This document shows, one piece after another, positions 1 to 9,308 of a DNA stretch of 64,000 nucleotides. The DNA comes from Liminaster sp964567855 (GTDB lineage Bacteria; Bacteroidota; Bacteroidia; Bacteroidales; UBA3663): contig CAZMOE010000002.1 of assembly GCA_964567855.1 (NCBI GenBank), positions 111,178 to 175,177 on the forward strand. The letters are read 5' to 3'. Every line of letters starts with the position of its first letter. Position 1 is the stretch's first letter. Under the pieces are notes generated by a model that saw only the letters and a list, made by a program, of their open reading frames with translations, was not told where the DNA came from and ran no database searches. The position numbers were made by a program, and so were the translations under genes.

Positions 1-615
1 GGCACTCTGGGCGGCGCCATCCTGCTGGTTGCCGGCATGGCCTATTTCTTTTCCCGACTCAACCAGGAACAGCTGACGCTTTACTCCACCATTTTTTCCA
101 ACGTACTTCTCTTCTCGGTCATCATCCTTTTCCTGGTGGCCGGGTTACGCAAGAAAGTTCCTCTTTTCAGTACATTCGTCGAGGGCGCCAAGGAAGGATT
201 TCAGACGGTCGTTACCATCATTCCCTATCAAATCGCCATGTTTGTCGGCATCAGCATTTTCCGGGAATGCGGTGCGCTGAATTACATCACCGACTTCCTC
301 GGCTGGATATTCTCCCAAATCGGTATGGCCACCGATTTCGTTCCGGCATTGCCCACCGCGCTTCTGAAACCGCTGAACGGATCGGGCGCAAGAGCCATGA
401 TGCTGGATGTTTTCCAAACCTACGGGGTAGATTCCTTTGTCGGCCATGTAGCCTCCACAATCCAGGGCTCCACCGACACGACCATGTATGTGCTGGCCGT
501 CTACTTCGGCAGCGTCAACATCTCCAAGATCCGTTATGCCGCTGCCTACGGCCTGACAGCCGACCTCATCGGCATCATAGCCGCCATTGCTTTCGGCTAT
601 CTGTTTTGGGGATAA
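1..615 (+). CDS. SpmA/SpmB-type nucleoside-recognition (Gate) membrane protein, 3' part
   Basis: This is the 3' part (204 codons) of a gene that begins before the window; the frame is open from base 1. The protein is very hydrophobic, with several membrane segments. It carries the two signatures of the SpmB half of the family: KPLNGSGARA and, further on, GSTDTTMYVLAVYFG, typical of the Gate (nucleoside recognition) domain. In Bacteroidota, SpmA and SpmB are usually fused in one protein of about 400 residues, so roughly half is visible. The name comes from Bacillus spore maturation; in a non-sporulating organism the role is unknown, probably inner-membrane transport. Family assignment is firm, function is not. 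Confidence 0.8.
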   Translation, partial: GTLGGAILLVAGMAYFFSRLNQEQLTLYSTIFSNVLLFSVIILFLVAGLRKKVPLFSTFVEGAKEGFQTVVTIIPYQIAMFVGISIFRECGALNYITDFLGWIFSQIGMATDFVPALPTALLKPLNGSGARAMMLDVFQTYGVDSFVGHVASTIQGSTDTTMYVLAVYFGSVNISKIRYAAAYGLTADLIGIIAAIAFGYLFWG

Positions 616-1054
616 GTCTTTGGTGTCACCCGCCAGGCGGTAGAGATTACCGGAGTTCCACATGCCGCTATCCAACATAAAAAACTTATAATCCAAAGAA
701 GGGGATGGTATTCCGACATTCAGAATATCCTCCTCTCTTTTGTCTCCATAAATAAAATTTCCGCCCCGGCCATTCCCGACTGCATCGGCACAAGTGCATT
801 GAAACAAAATCCCCCCCGATCACAAAATAAAACCGACCTCCGGACACGGCCGCATGCCCACGAAACCTATCATCGGCAGAAGCCTTAAAAAAGAATCCAC
901 CATCCATTACCTGCCCGGCCGTTCCGCTCCCACCGCTTCTGTCTCCGACACCGTGTGAACCTCTTTCCGCCTACAGGCTTCCGGCCCATAGCCTATTATT
1001 CCCCGATGCAGCACGCCGGCCGGCTATACGAAGCGACTATGACCTACAAAACAA
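616..1054. other. Intergenic stretch, possible gene fossil on minus strand
   Basis: No confident gene lies here. On the minus strand between about 810 and 616 a frame reads protein-like text (for example DYKFFMLDSGMWNSGNLYRL) without a start of its own, and it runs on antisense into the upstream gene. A run of seven C at 811-817 separates it from another open frame to about 907. I do not recognise a family. It may be a decayed gene or chance. Confidence 0.3.
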
Positions 1055-1078
1055 CGGCCCGCTGTTACCAGCGGGCCG
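1055..1078 (-). terminator. Hairpin terminator of the DUF3127 gene
   Basis: A perfect 10-bp stem (1055-1064 with 1069-1078) and a TTAC loop lie 32 bp past the stop of the minus-strand DUF3127 gene. On that strand the stem is followed by the T-rich TTGTTTTGT. Confidence 0.75.
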
Positions 1079-1109
1079 CAAAAATATTGCTCTCGGCAAA
1101 AATATATCA

Positions 1110-1526
1110 TCAGAACGGAAGATCATCCGTGGCGCTCGGTTCTGCATTGAACTGCGGAGCCGTCGGTTCCGGAGTGACAAACTGCGGCTGTACCTGGGCA
1201 GTCCCGCCATAGGGCATCTGCTGCATCGGATTACCATACATCGGAGCTTGCGGCACGGCATCGCCCTTCTCAACCTTCCATGCACGGACATCGGTGTACC
1301 AGCGGCCGTTAAATTCGCGGCTCTCAAGGTCGAAGCTCACGACAACCTCTTCACCTACCTGCATCGGATACTGGTCTACCCGATCGCCGAAAAGACTGAA
1401 GCATACCTTACGTGGATATTGCTCAAGCGTTTCCAGCACATATTCCTGTTTCTTCCAATTGTTGCCCGTCTTGCTCACACCGGAGGCCAACGGTTGCACC
1501 ATAATGATGCGTCCTCTAATTTCCAT
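1110..1526 (-). CDS. DUF3127 OB-fold, single-strand-binding-like protein
   Basis: 138 residues. The N-terminal 95 or so residues match DUF3127, a Bacteroidota family with an SSB-like OB fold. The opening MEIRGRIIMVQPLASGVSKT and the following GNNWKKQEYVLE are characteristic. The tail is low-complexity, rich in P, Q, M and G, and ends in the acidic DDLPF, which resembles the acidic tip of SSB that recruits repair proteins. A longer reading from 1556 exists, but family members begin at MEIRG and that ATG (1526) is preferred. Binding of single-stranded DNA is inferred from the fold and tail, not shown. It has its own promoter and terminator. Confidence 0.85.
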   Translation of the reverse strand: MEIRGRIIMVQPLASGVSKTGNNWKKQEYVLETLEQYPRKVCFSLFGDRVDQYPMQVGEEVVVSFDLESREFNGRWYTDVRAWKVEKGDAVPQAPMYGNPMQQMPYGGTAQVQPQFVTPEPTAPQFNAEPSATDDLPF

Positions 1527-1566
1527 TATCTTCTTATTTAATGATGATTCATACAATTAATCGCTG

Positions 1567-1596
1567 CAAAGATACACATTTTATCCAAGCCGGCAA
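1567..1596 (-). promoter_or_regulatory. Promoter of the DUF3127 gene
   Basis: On the minus strand, TTG (-33, 1596-1594), a 19-bp spacer and TATCTTTG (-7, 1574-1567) match the Bacteroidota sigma-70-type consensus. It sits 41 bp before the chosen start. Confidence 0.7.
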
Positions 1597-1686
1597 CAAA
1601 AAGACAGATGAAAAAGCAAAGACATAAAAAAACAAAACACGTTTTCATTTTTATTCTAAATATGTAAAATTCTCGTAAAATGTAAG

Positions 1687-1694
1687 TATATTTG
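1687..1694 (+). promoter_or_regulatory. -7 element for rsfS-ftsH-cdsA
   Basis: TATATTTG fits TAnnTTTG exactly and lies only 7 bp before the rsfS ATG, so the transcript would be almost leaderless. No good -33 element is visible. Confidence 0.5.
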
Positions 1695-1701
1695 CGCCCG
1701 T

Positions 1702-2043
1702 ATGAACGATAAATTAGTTGAAATTATAGTACAAGGGCTTCAAGAGACTAAAGCCAAAGACATCCGCATCGTAGATATGACCGATATCGAAGAGGCCGCA
1801 GCTTCCTATTTTATTATTTGCGAAGGCACCTCATCGACACACGTCTACGGCATTGCCGACGGAGTGATGGACTACGTCAGGGACAACGCCGGCCAAAAGG
1901 CATTCGGCTCCATCGGCATGCAAAGCCGTCAATGGATCGTCATTGACTACGGTCACATTCTTGTACATGTTTTCCAACCGGAGACCAGGCAGTTCTACCG
2001 CCTCGAATCCCTTTGGGCCGACGCACCTCTCACAACAGTGTAA
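1702..2043 (+). CDS. rsfS: Ribosomal silencing factor RsfS
   Basis: 113 residues, normal for the RsfS/Iojap family, which binds uL14 on the 50S subunit and blocks subunit joining when nutrients run low. The sequence shows the conserved core around IVDMTDIEEAAASYFIICEG and the closing motif RQFYRLESLWADAP seen throughout the family. It is the first gene of an apparent rsfS-ftsH-cdsA run, with 39 bp before ftsH. Start at the ATG just downstream of a -7 element. Assignment is secure. Confidence 0.95.
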   Translation: MNDKLVEIIVQGLQETKAKDIRIVDMTDIEEAAASYFIICEGTSSTHVYGIADGVMDYVRDNAGQKAFGSIGMQSRQWIVIDYGHILVHVFQPETRQFYRLESLWADAPLTTV

Positions 2044-2082
2044 AAATAACATATAAAACTCATTATTTAAGAACCGAAAAAT

Positions 2083-4155
2083 ATGGGCTACAATAAAGAC
2101 GCACAAAATAGACCTCGTATAAACCCAGACAAACAACCTTCCGACAACAAAGGCGGAGGCAACGGATTCAAATTCAATTTCTACTGGCTGTATACGGTAA
2201 TTGCCGTTACCCTGTTCGGCATTTTCCTCTTTTCATCCGGCAATTCCAGCCGTGAAGTAGGATACTCCGATTTTGCCAAAATGGCCCAAAACGGAGATTT
2301 CTCCAAAATGATCGTGTACACCAACAAGGATATTGTCGAGGCGACCCTGCAGCAGGCCCCGACGGAAGAGAATCTCAGCGGCATCAAAGCGGCCTACGAA
2401 AAAGCGCAGAAGGAAGGCAAGAGCGTTATCATCGAAACCAGCATCCCGTCAGCCGATAAATTCGCCGACGATGTGGAACGATGGAAAGATAATCCCGACA
2501 GCAAATTCAAAGCTGACGTCCGCTACGAGAAAAGCAGCAACATGTGGGATATGTTCTGGAGTTTCGGCTCCCCGTTGCTCATCCTGCTTGTATTCTGGTT
2601 CTTCATATTCCGTCGCATGAGCGGCCCCAGCGGCATGGGCGGCGGCATCTTTTCGGTGGGAAAATCCAAAGCCCAAGTATATGAGAAAGACAATCGTGTG
2701 CAGGTGACCTTCAAGGATGTTGCCGGTCTTTCCGAAGCCAAGCAAGAGGTACAGGAGATTGTCGAATTCCTGAAAAATCCTCAGAAATTCACCAACCTCG
2801 GAGGTAAGATCCCGAAAGGCGCATTGCTGGTAGGCCCTCCCGGCACGGGTAAGACCCTTCTGGCCAAGGCGGTTGCGGGTGAAGCCGACGTGCCGTTCTT
2901 CTCCATGTCCGGTTCGGACTTTGTTGAAATGTTTGTGGGCGTCGGCGCAAGCCGTGTACGGGATCTGTTCCGCCAGGCAAAGGAAAAGGCCCCGTGTATC
3001 ATCTTCATCGATGAAATCGACGCCGTCGGACGCGCCCGCGGAAAGAACCCCAACATGGGATCCAACGACGAACGTGAAAATACGCTCAACCAATTGCTTA
3101 CCGAAATGGATGGATTCGGCACCAACAGCGGCGTCATCATTCTGGCCGCCACCAACCGCGCCGATATTCTCGATAAAGCCTTGTTGCGCGCCGGCCGCTT
3201 CGACCGCCAGATCCACGTCGACCTTCCTGAACTCAACGACCGCATCGAGATTTTCAAGGTTCACTTGAAACCTCTGCAGCTCGATCCTACGGTAGACGTA
3301 AAACTCCTTGCCCGACAAACTCCGGGATTTTCCGGAGCGGACATTGCCAACGTCTGCAACGAGGCGGCGCTCATTGCAGCCCGTCGCGGTAAAGAAAAAG
3401 TGGACAAACAGGATTTCAACGATGCCGTAGACCGTATCATCGGCGGTCTCGAAAAGAAAAGCAAGGTCATGACACGTGACGAAAAGCGTGCCATCGCCAT
3501 TCACGAGGCCGGCCATGCCACTATCAGCTGGCACCTGCAATATGCTTCACCCCTCGTCAAAGTGACTATCGTTCCGCGCGGCAAGGCACTGGGCGCAGCA
3601 TGGTACATGCCCGAAGAACGCCAGATTACGACCAAAGAACAGATGCTGGATGAGATGTGCGCCACTCTCGGAGGACGTGCCGCCGAAGAAATCTTCCTGG
3701 GACGTATCTCCAGCGGTGCCGCCAACGACCTCGAACGTATCACCAAGCAGGCCTATGCCATGGTAGTATATTATGGTATGAGTGAAAAGCTCCCCAATGT
3801 ATGCTACTATGACAGTACCGGTCAGGATTATGGATTTACAAAGCCCTATAGCGAAGAGAGAGCCAAAATCATCGATCAGGAAATCAGCGACATGATACAG
3901 GTTCAGTATGAACGCGCCAAGCAGATATTGCTTCAGTATGCAGACGGTCATGCACGGCTGACCAATGTCCTGACCGAGCGTGAAGTGATCTTTACCGAAG
4001 ACGTCGAACACATCTTCGGCCCGCGTCCATGGGCTTCCCGTTCTGAAGAAATCATTCAGGACCAGCAAGGTGCCGAAGTAAAAGAGCCGGAAAAAAGGCC
4101 CGAGCCCGTTTCCGCCTTTTCACCAGCGGACCGAAAAGAAATCCACACTCTCTAA
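2083..4155 (+). CDS. ftsH: ATP-dependent zinc metalloprotease FtsH
   Basis: 690 residues, full length. An N-terminal tail leads into a first membrane segment (about 29-46), a periplasmic domain, and a second membrane segment (about 160-180). The AAA domain follows: Walker A GPPGTGKT at 251-258, Walker B ending FIDEID, and an SRH. The M41 peptidase carries HEAGH at 474-478, with the zinc-binding and catalytic residues. FtsH extracts and degrades damaged membrane proteins and short-lived regulators at the inner membrane. The C-terminal tail is charged and variable, as usual. Placement between rsfS and cdsA is common in Bacteroidota. Confidence 0.97.
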   Translation: MGYNKDAQNRPRINPDKQPSDNKGGGNGFKFNFYWLYTVIAVTLFGIFLFSSGNSSREVGYSDFAKMAQNGDFSKMIVYTNKDIVEATLQQAPTEENLSGIKAAYEKAQKEGKSVIIETSIPSADKFADDVERWKDNPDSKFKADVRYEKSSNMWDMFWSFGSPLLILLVFWFFIFRRMSGPSGMGGGIFSVGKSKAQVYEKDNRVQVTFKDVAGLSEAKQEVQEIVEFLKNPQKFTNLGGKIPKGALLVGPPGTGKTLLAKAVAGEADVPFFSMSGSDFVEMFVGVGASRVRDLFRQAKEKAPCIIFIDEIDAVGRARGKNPNMGSNDERENTLNQLLTEMDGFGTNSGVIILAATNRADILDKALLRAGRFDRQIHVDLPELNDRIEIFKVHLKPLQLDPTVDVKLLARQTPGFSGADIANVCNEAALIAARRGKEKVDKQDFNDAVDRIIGGLEKKSKVMTRDEKRAIAIHEAGHATISWHLQYASPLVKVTIVPRGKALGAAWYMPEERQITTKEQMLDEMCATLGGRAAEEIFLGRISSGAANDLERITKQAYAMVVYYGMSEKLPNVCYYDSTGQDYGFTKPYSEERAKIIDQEISDMIQVQYERAKQILLQYADGHARLTNVLTEREVIFTEDVEHIFGPRPWASRSEEIIQDQQGAEVKEPEKRPEPVSAFSPADRKEIHTL

Positions 4156-4221
4156 GAGGAGATTTTTTACTACTGTACAAACATCAACAGCTAAAAAACC
4201 ATAAGGCAAATTCATTCGACC

Positions 4222-5100
4222 ATGAAATCCCTTTTGTTAAGAACTGTCACCGGATTATTTGTGGTGGGTGCCATTGTTGCAGCCATCATCTGTGATCCGG
4301 TGGCGTTTCTCTTTATTTTCGGAGTTCTTACAGCCGGCGTTTTATTTGAATTCTATACCCTTATAAACGTCACCAGAGAAGTACACATCACCCGCCCGAT
4401 ACATAGCCTGGCCGGAGCCGTACTATTTGTCTGCACTTTCTGCACGAGTTCCCATCTCACCGGCAACACGATATTCTTAGTATTTCTCGGTTATATGATG
4501 CTCATGTTCATCAGCCTCTTATACAGTAAAAGAGAGAACCCCATCCGTGAGTTGGCCTACATCATCATAGGATTGGTTTACATCGGGATGCCCATAGCCC
4601 TCCTGAACGTTCTGGCTTTCCACACCGTAAAATTCAATATCCATTCTATCAATGATTATTCCCCGATCTTCCTCCTGTCGCTGTTCTTCTTCATCTGGAT
4701 TTATGACACGGGAGCCTATCTGACCGGTATCTCTATAGGACGTCACCGCCTCTGCCCGCGCATTTCCCCCAAAAAGAGTTGGGAAGGGGTTTTCGGCGGA
4801 TTATTTTTCTGCATCCTGTTAGGTTGGGGACTTTCCTACGACGGATTTTGGAATTTTATCGGCATCAACATTCACGACGGCATCCGGCTTTCGACCTTAG
4901 AGTGGATCGGAATGGGCATCATCGTCGCCATATTCTCCACCTTCGGCGATTTGATCGAATCATTCGTCAAACGATCGGTCGGTGTGAAAGACTCCGGCAC
5001 CATCCTCCCCGGCCACGGCGGTCTGTGGGATCGTTTCGACAGTCTGCTGATGGCCTGCCCCGCATTGGTCATCTATCTCTTCATTATCAAATACTGGTAA
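4222..5100 (+). CDS. cdsA: Phosphatidate cytidylyltransferase CdsA
   Basis: 292 residues with eight or so predicted membrane segments. It converts phosphatidic acid and CTP to CDP-diacylglycerol, the branch point for membrane phospholipids. The CTP-transferase signature is intact near the C-terminus: KRSVGVKDSGTILPGHGGLW followed by DRFDS, with the conserved aspartates. It starts 66 bp after ftsH and is probably co-transcribed with rsfS and ftsH. No clear hairpin follows the stop. Confidence 0.95.
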   Translation: MKSLLLRTVTGLFVVGAIVAAIICDPVAFLFIFGVLTAGVLFEFYTLINVTREVHITRPIHSLAGAVLFVCTFCTSSHLTGNTIFLVFLGYMMLMFISLLYSKRENPIRELAYIIIGLVYIGMPIALLNVLAFHTVKFNIHSINDYSPIFLLSLFFFIWIYDTGAYLTGISIGRHRLCPRISPKKSWEGVFGGLFFCILLGWGLSYDGFWNFIGINIHDGIRLSTLEWIGMGIIVAIFSTFGDLIESFVKRSVGVKDSGTILPGHGGLWDRFDSLLMACPALVIYLFIIKYW

Positions 5101-5457
5101 CCCGGCACACGTTTCGCATACGGGATATACCACATATACCCTCCCCCGTTTAAGGTGATCAAAGGCCTTTAACGGGGACATTTGTTTTCCGACAACACCC
5201 AAAGAAAGAATCGAACGACACCGTCGGAGAAAAAAGATTACGAAAAAGATTCCTACCCCATCCATCCGATCATTTCCATCAACGGAAATTCCAGGGGAGG
5301 AAAGCGTTCCATCGCCGACAATTCTCACCGCCATCGCAACCGGAACACCATTTCTATAAAAATGCAACAGCAGCCTCCGGTCCGGAAATACAGAAAAAGC
5401 ATCGACGCCACAGATTCCCGATGAGGCCGGCATTCAGAAAGCAACCATAGAAACAAA
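5101..5457. other. Intergenic stretch without a recognisable gene
   Basis: About 360 bp between the convergent cdsA and nfnB genes. Short open frames on both strands look random in composition and match no family I recognise. Only the terminator next to nfnB stands out. Confidence 0.5.
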
Positions 5458-5489
5458 GCGGGGACAGGTGAAAAACAACCTGTCCCCGC
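5458..5489 (-). terminator. Terminator of the NfnAB-type operon
   Basis: A perfect 12-bp stem (5458-5469 with 5478-5489, GCGGGGACAGGT pairing with ACCTGTCCCCGC) with an 8-nt loop lies 22 bp past the nfnB stop. On the minus strand it is followed by TTTGTTTC. Confidence 0.8.
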
Positions 5490-5510
5490 CGACGTATATC
5501 TATCTTAATT

Positions 5511-6977
5511 TTATCTGGTCAGATATTCATGCATGTGCGCAGCAGCCCGACGACCGTCGCCCATGGCCAGGATAACCGTTGCTCCGCCCCGCACGATGTC
5601 GCCGCCGGCAAACAAGTCGCTCACAGCACTCTGCATCGTCTCTTCATCGATCACGATGGTTCCGCGTTTGGAAACCTCGATACCGGGAACGGAACGGGGT
5701 ATCAACGGATTAGGCGAAACACCCACAGCCACCACCACCAGGTCCACCGGCAGGGTCACCGTCTTGCCCTCTACCGGCACCGGGCTACGCCGACCCGACG
5801 CATCGGGCTCGCCGAGCTCCATCACCTGAAGTACCATTTCATTCACACGGCCTTTTTCGTCCGTATGGTATTCGAGCGGGTTGTGCAGTGTCAGAAATTC
5901 GATACCCTCCTCCATAGCATGGTGTACCTCTTCCTTGCGGGCCGGCATTTCATCGATGGAGCGACGGTAAACCAACATCACCCGCTTGGCTCCCATACGG
6001 CGGGCGGTACGGGCGGAATCCATTGCGGTATTACCGCCACCGATCACGGCCACATTCTCGCCACGGAGAATCGGTGTGGCATAGCCCTCGCGCCCGGCGC
6101 CCATCAGGTTGATACGGGTCAGATACTCGTTGCTCGACATCACGCCGATGGCATTCTCTCCCTGAATGCCCATAAAGCGCGGCAATCCAGCTCCGGAGCC
6201 GACAAAGATGCCGTCGAAGCCCATTTCATGCAGTTGGTCATAGGTCAGTGTCTTGCCGATAATCACGTCGGGTTCGAACTTGACTCCCATCTCACGCATG
6301 AGGTTGATTTCAGCGTCGACAATATCATTCGGCAAGCGGAACTCCGGAATACCATATTTCAAGACACCCCCGATTTCATGTAGGGCCTCGAAAACGGTCA
6401 CGTCATAACCCAATTTCGCCATATCGCCGGCAAAAGCAAGGCCGGAAGGACCGGAACCGACCACGGCCACCTTCCTGCCATTGGCAGGGGCGCATACCGG
6501 AGCTTTTGCCTGGCCGCTTTCGCGCTCATAGTCGGCCGCAAAGCGTTCCAGGTATCCGATGGCCACCGGCTTGTGTCCCATCTTCAAATGAATGCACTGG
6601 CTTTCGCACTGTTTCTCCTGCGGACATACACGGCCGCAAACCGCCGGCAGAGAGCTGGTCTTTTTAATAGTGCGGGCAGCCTCTACAAATTCCCCGGCCT
6701 CGATATGTTTGATAAACGTCGGAATATTGATTCCCACCGGACAACCTTTCATACAGCTCGGATCCACACAATCCAGACAGCGCTGCGCCTCAAGGCGAGC
6801 CTGTTCGGCCGTAAGCCCCTGCTGCACCTCTTCGGTAAAGGTGGTAACACGATATTCGGGTGCGAGTTCGTTCATCGCCACCCGTTCGATCTGTCCGCGC
6901 TCTTTGGCAGTCTTATTTTTTCGCAATGCTTCGCGCCACGGTTCGCTGCGCTGGGCCTTTATTTCCTCTAAAGTCAT
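5511..6977 (-). CDS. nfnB: NfnB/GltD-type NADPH flavoprotein with two [4Fe-4S] motifs
   Basis: 488 residues of the glutamate-synthase small-subunit family. Two cysteine sets for [4Fe-4S] clusters lie near the N-terminus: C67-x2-C70-x4-C75-x3-C79 and C114-x3-C118-x5-C124-x3-C128. A first dinucleotide fold (GSGPSGLAFAGDMAKLG) binds FAD and a second (GGGNTAMDSARTARRMGA) binds NAD(P)H. The next gene upstream encodes the SudB/NfnA-type partner. Together they fit NfnAB, the cytosolic ferredoxin:NADP+ transhydrogenase that bifurcates electrons. A plain GltD role is less likely because no large GltB subunit is adjacent. Many annotations call this gene gltA or sudA. Confidence 0.85.
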   Translation of the reverse strand: MTLEEIKAQRSEPWREALRKNKTAKERGQIERVAMNELAPEYRVTTFTEEVQQGLTAEQARLEAQRCLDCVDPSCMKGCPVGINIPTFIKHIEAGEFVEAARTIKKTSSLPAVCGRVCPQEKQCESQCIHLKMGHKPVAIGYLERFAADYERESGQAKAPVCAPANGRKVAVVGSGPSGLAFAGDMAKLGYDVTVFEALHEIGGVLKYGIPEFRLPNDIVDAEINLMREMGVKFEPDVIIGKTLTYDQLHEMGFDGIFVGSGAGLPRFMGIQGENAIGVMSSNEYLTRINLMGAGREGYATPILRGENVAVIGGGNTAMDSARTARRMGAKRVMLVYRRSIDEMPARKEEVHHAMEEGIEFLTLHNPLEYHTDEKGRVNEMVLQVMELGEPDASGRRSPVPVEGKTVTLPVDLVVVAVGVSPNPLIPRSVPGIEVSKRGTIVIDEETMQSAVSDLFAGGDIVRGGATVILAMGDGRRAAAHMHEYLTR

Positions 6978-7076
6978 TTTACTTATAAATTATTGATTTT
7001 ACATTCCGGAGCCTCCCGCCGCGCCAGGCATTTCAGGTATCCCCATCTCCGGGGCGACGCCACTCCGACTGCGGTC

Positions 7077-7874
7077 TCAGGCCTGCTCTTCAGCTTTATA
7101 GGAACTGAGACGCATCATCATCTCTCCGAAATCGACCTCATGGGCATCAAATTCCGGGCCATCGACACAAACGAACTTCGTCTTGCCTCCGACTGTAATG
7201 CGACAGGCCCCGCACATACCGGTACCGTCGACCATGATCGTATTGAGGCTGACAATGGTCGGCACCTCATACTTCGCCGTCAACTGACTGACGAACTTCA
7301 TCATTATGGCCGGCCCGATGCAAACGCATTTATCGACATGTTCGCGCTGGATGACACTCTCCACGCCGTTGGTCACCAGGCCTTTCGTGCCATAGGATCC
7401 GTCGTCGGTCATGATAATCACTTCGTCAGAGGCGGCACGCATCTCATCTTCCAGAATGATCAAATCTTTCGTACGGGCGGCCAACACGACAATGACACGG
7501 TTACCGGCCTCATGCATGGCGCGAACGATGGGCAACAAAGGGGCCACACCGACACCGCCGCCGCAGCAAACCACGGTACCGTAGTTCTGAATATCGGTGG
7601 CATGCCCCAACGGTCCGACGACATCCTGCAACGCATCGCCGGCATTGAGCGCGATAATCTTTGCAGAGCTTTTACCGACAGCCTGGACCACCAGCGTAAT
7701 AGTGCCCCGTTCGATATCGGCATCGGCAATGGTCAACGGAATACGTTCGCCCTTTTCATCGACACGGACAATGACAAAATGTCCGGCCTTGCGACTGCGG
7801 GCGATAAGAGGAGCCTCCACTTCCAGGCAGGCCACCTTTTCTGAGAACATTTTCTTACTTACGATCTTATTCAT
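7077..7874 (-). CDS. nfnA: NfnA/SudB-type FAD/NAD-binding, [2Fe-2S] subunit
   Basis: 265 residues from the ATG at 7874. A longer frame reaches 8030, but its extra residues are unlike the family and MNKIVSKKMFSEKV is the usual opening. The order is an FAD-binding ferredoxin-reductase domain, an NAD-binding domain with CCGGGVGVAPLLP near 103-115, and a C-terminal [2Fe-2S] site with C221, C224 and C236; D216 sits where known NfnA proteins use an Asp as fourth ligand. It is related to dihydroorotate dehydrogenase electron-transfer subunits. It lies 99 bp upstream of the NfnB-type gene and is the first gene of the operon. Confidence 0.85.
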   Translation of the reverse strand: MNKIVSKKMFSEKVACLEVEAPLIARSRKAGHFVIVRVDEKGERIPLTIADADIERGTITLVVQAVGKSSAKIIALNAGDALQDVVGPLGHATDIQNYGTVVCCGGGVGVAPLLPIVRAMHEAGNRVIVVLAARTKDLIILEDEMRAASDEVIIMTDDGSYGTKGLVTNGVESVIQREHVDKCVCIGPAIMMKFVSQLTAKYEVPTIVSLNTIMVDGTGMCGACRITVGGKTKFVCVDGPEFDAHEVDFGEMMMRLSSYKAEEQA

Positions 7875-8303
7875 TGGATCAACAGTATATAAACAGGATA
7901 TTTCTTTTACATCGAATCCATCCCGCTGCTGCGGAAAGATAGTCGGTCCGAAACAAATGCCCCCGGCAGGAGAGCATATATTTCGGCACACAAAGATAAT
8001 GAAAAAACATTCGGACTGCGAAGTTTCCAACTTTTTTTTTACATTCTGACCTATTTTATAGAATGAATGTTATTTTTTGCTTTCCCAAAGACAACTTTCA
8101 AAGAAAATATTTATCTTCGCCCGGCAGAAACCGATTATCTGCCATGTGCCGCCCGCCGCAGTACAGCAACCGGCCCCAACAATATACAAGGCCGCCGCTG
8201 CAAAACGGGGACGGCCATAACTACCGAACGGAACGGTCGCCGCGGGAAAACAACGGTAACCGGGACAGTTAGTAACGTCTGAAAAAAAGAAGATTCTACC
8301 TCT
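7875..8303. other. Divergent intergenic region
   Basis: About 430 bp between nfnA (minus) and the alpha/beta hydrolase (plus). It holds the minus-strand promoter listed separately. On the plus strand there is a weaker -7-like TATCTTCG at 8112-8119. A 69-codon frame from 8063 has no recognisable features and I do not call it. Confidence 0.5.
7991..7998 (-). promoter_or_regulatory. -7 element of the nfnAB operon
   Basis: CAAAGATA on plus reads TATCTTTG on minus, a perfect TAnnTTTG, about 117 bp before the nfnA start. No convincing -33 is seen at the right distance. Confidence 0.5.
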
Positions 8304-9272
8304 ATGAGAAAAAATAAGGCCATCGGCCGCGCATTTACCTATACCCTTTTGGCAATTGCCATTCTCCTGACCGGAGGAGGATTCTATGTGCTCGACTACG
8401 CCCTCCGGCCCGATCACCGCGACCGTCAAGAGAACTCGTTAGACTACATGGGCGAAACGTATCCCGGACTACGCCCGTGGTATGACAGTCTGCGAACAGC
8501 GGGTATCCTGCGCGACACGATAATCGACAGCGACGGCGGCCCGAGGCTTCACGCCTATTATGCCCCCGCCGACAGCGCCGCAGGGACAGCCGTCATCGTG
8601 CACGGTTATACCGACAATGCGCTGCGGATGATGATGATCGGACGCATGTACCGCGAGGAGCTGCATTACAACATCCTGCTGCCCGACCTGCAGAACCACG
8701 GGCAAAGCGAGGGGGAAAGCATACAAATGGGATGGAAAGACCGTCTCGACGTAATCCGGTGGACACAAGTGGCCCATGAGCTTTTTGCCGACAGCACGAT
8801 GGTTCTGCACGGCATCTCCATGGGGGCCGCCACGGTCATGATGGTATCGGGCGAAACATTGCCGGCCTATATCCGCGCCTTTGTAGCCGACTGCGGCTAT
8901 ACTTCGGTATGGGAACAATTCGCCAAGGAGCTGAAAAGCCAGTTCGGGCTGCCCGCCTTCCCGCTGCTGAATATCGCCAGTGGCATCTGCGACCTGCGCT
9001 TCGGATGGAATTTCAAAGAAGCGTCGGCCATCGGCCAGATAGCGCGCAACGAGCGCCCTACCCTCTTCATCCACGGAGACCGGGATGATTATGTACCGAC
9101 GGAAATGGTGTATCGCCTCTTCGAGGCAAAAAAGCAAGGGGTCAAAGAGTTGTGGATCGCTCCGGACACGGATCATGCACATGCCTACCGTAACCATCCG
9201 GCCGAATATACCAGCCTGGTACGGGCATTCCTCGACTCATACGCCACTCCGGAAACCCGCCGGACACCGTAA
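8304..9272 (+). CDS. Membrane-anchored alpha/beta hydrolase (S33-like)
   Basis: 322 residues. An N-terminal membrane segment (about 10-30) probably anchors it to the inner membrane with the enzyme outside. The catalytic serine is in GISMG (S172), the acid is likely in GDRDDYVP, and the histidine is in DTDHAHAY. The VHGYTDN segment near 100 supplies the oxyanion region. The sequence resembles the serine-aminopeptidase S33 / YqkD group of small esterases. The substrate cannot be told. The stop is 36 bp before the patatin gene, so the two may share a transcript. Confidence 0.85.
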   Translation: MRKNKAIGRAFTYTLLAIAILLTGGGFYVLDYALRPDHRDRQENSLDYMGETYPGLRPWYDSLRTAGILRDTIIDSDGGPRLHAYYAPADSAAGTAVIVHGYTDNALRMMMIGRMYREELHYNILLPDLQNHGQSEGESIQMGWKDRLDVIRWTQVAHELFADSTMVLHGISMGAATVMMVSGETLPAYIRAFVADCGYTSVWEQFAKELKSQFGLPAFPLLNIASGICDLRFGWNFKEASAIGQIARNERPTLFIHGDRDDYVPTEMVYRLFEAKKQGVKELWIAPDTDHAHAYRNHPAEYTSLVRAFLDSYATPETRRTP

Positions 9273-9308
9273 CGAAAGCAAAAGGTTTTTCCGTTGATTT
9301 CTACAGCC

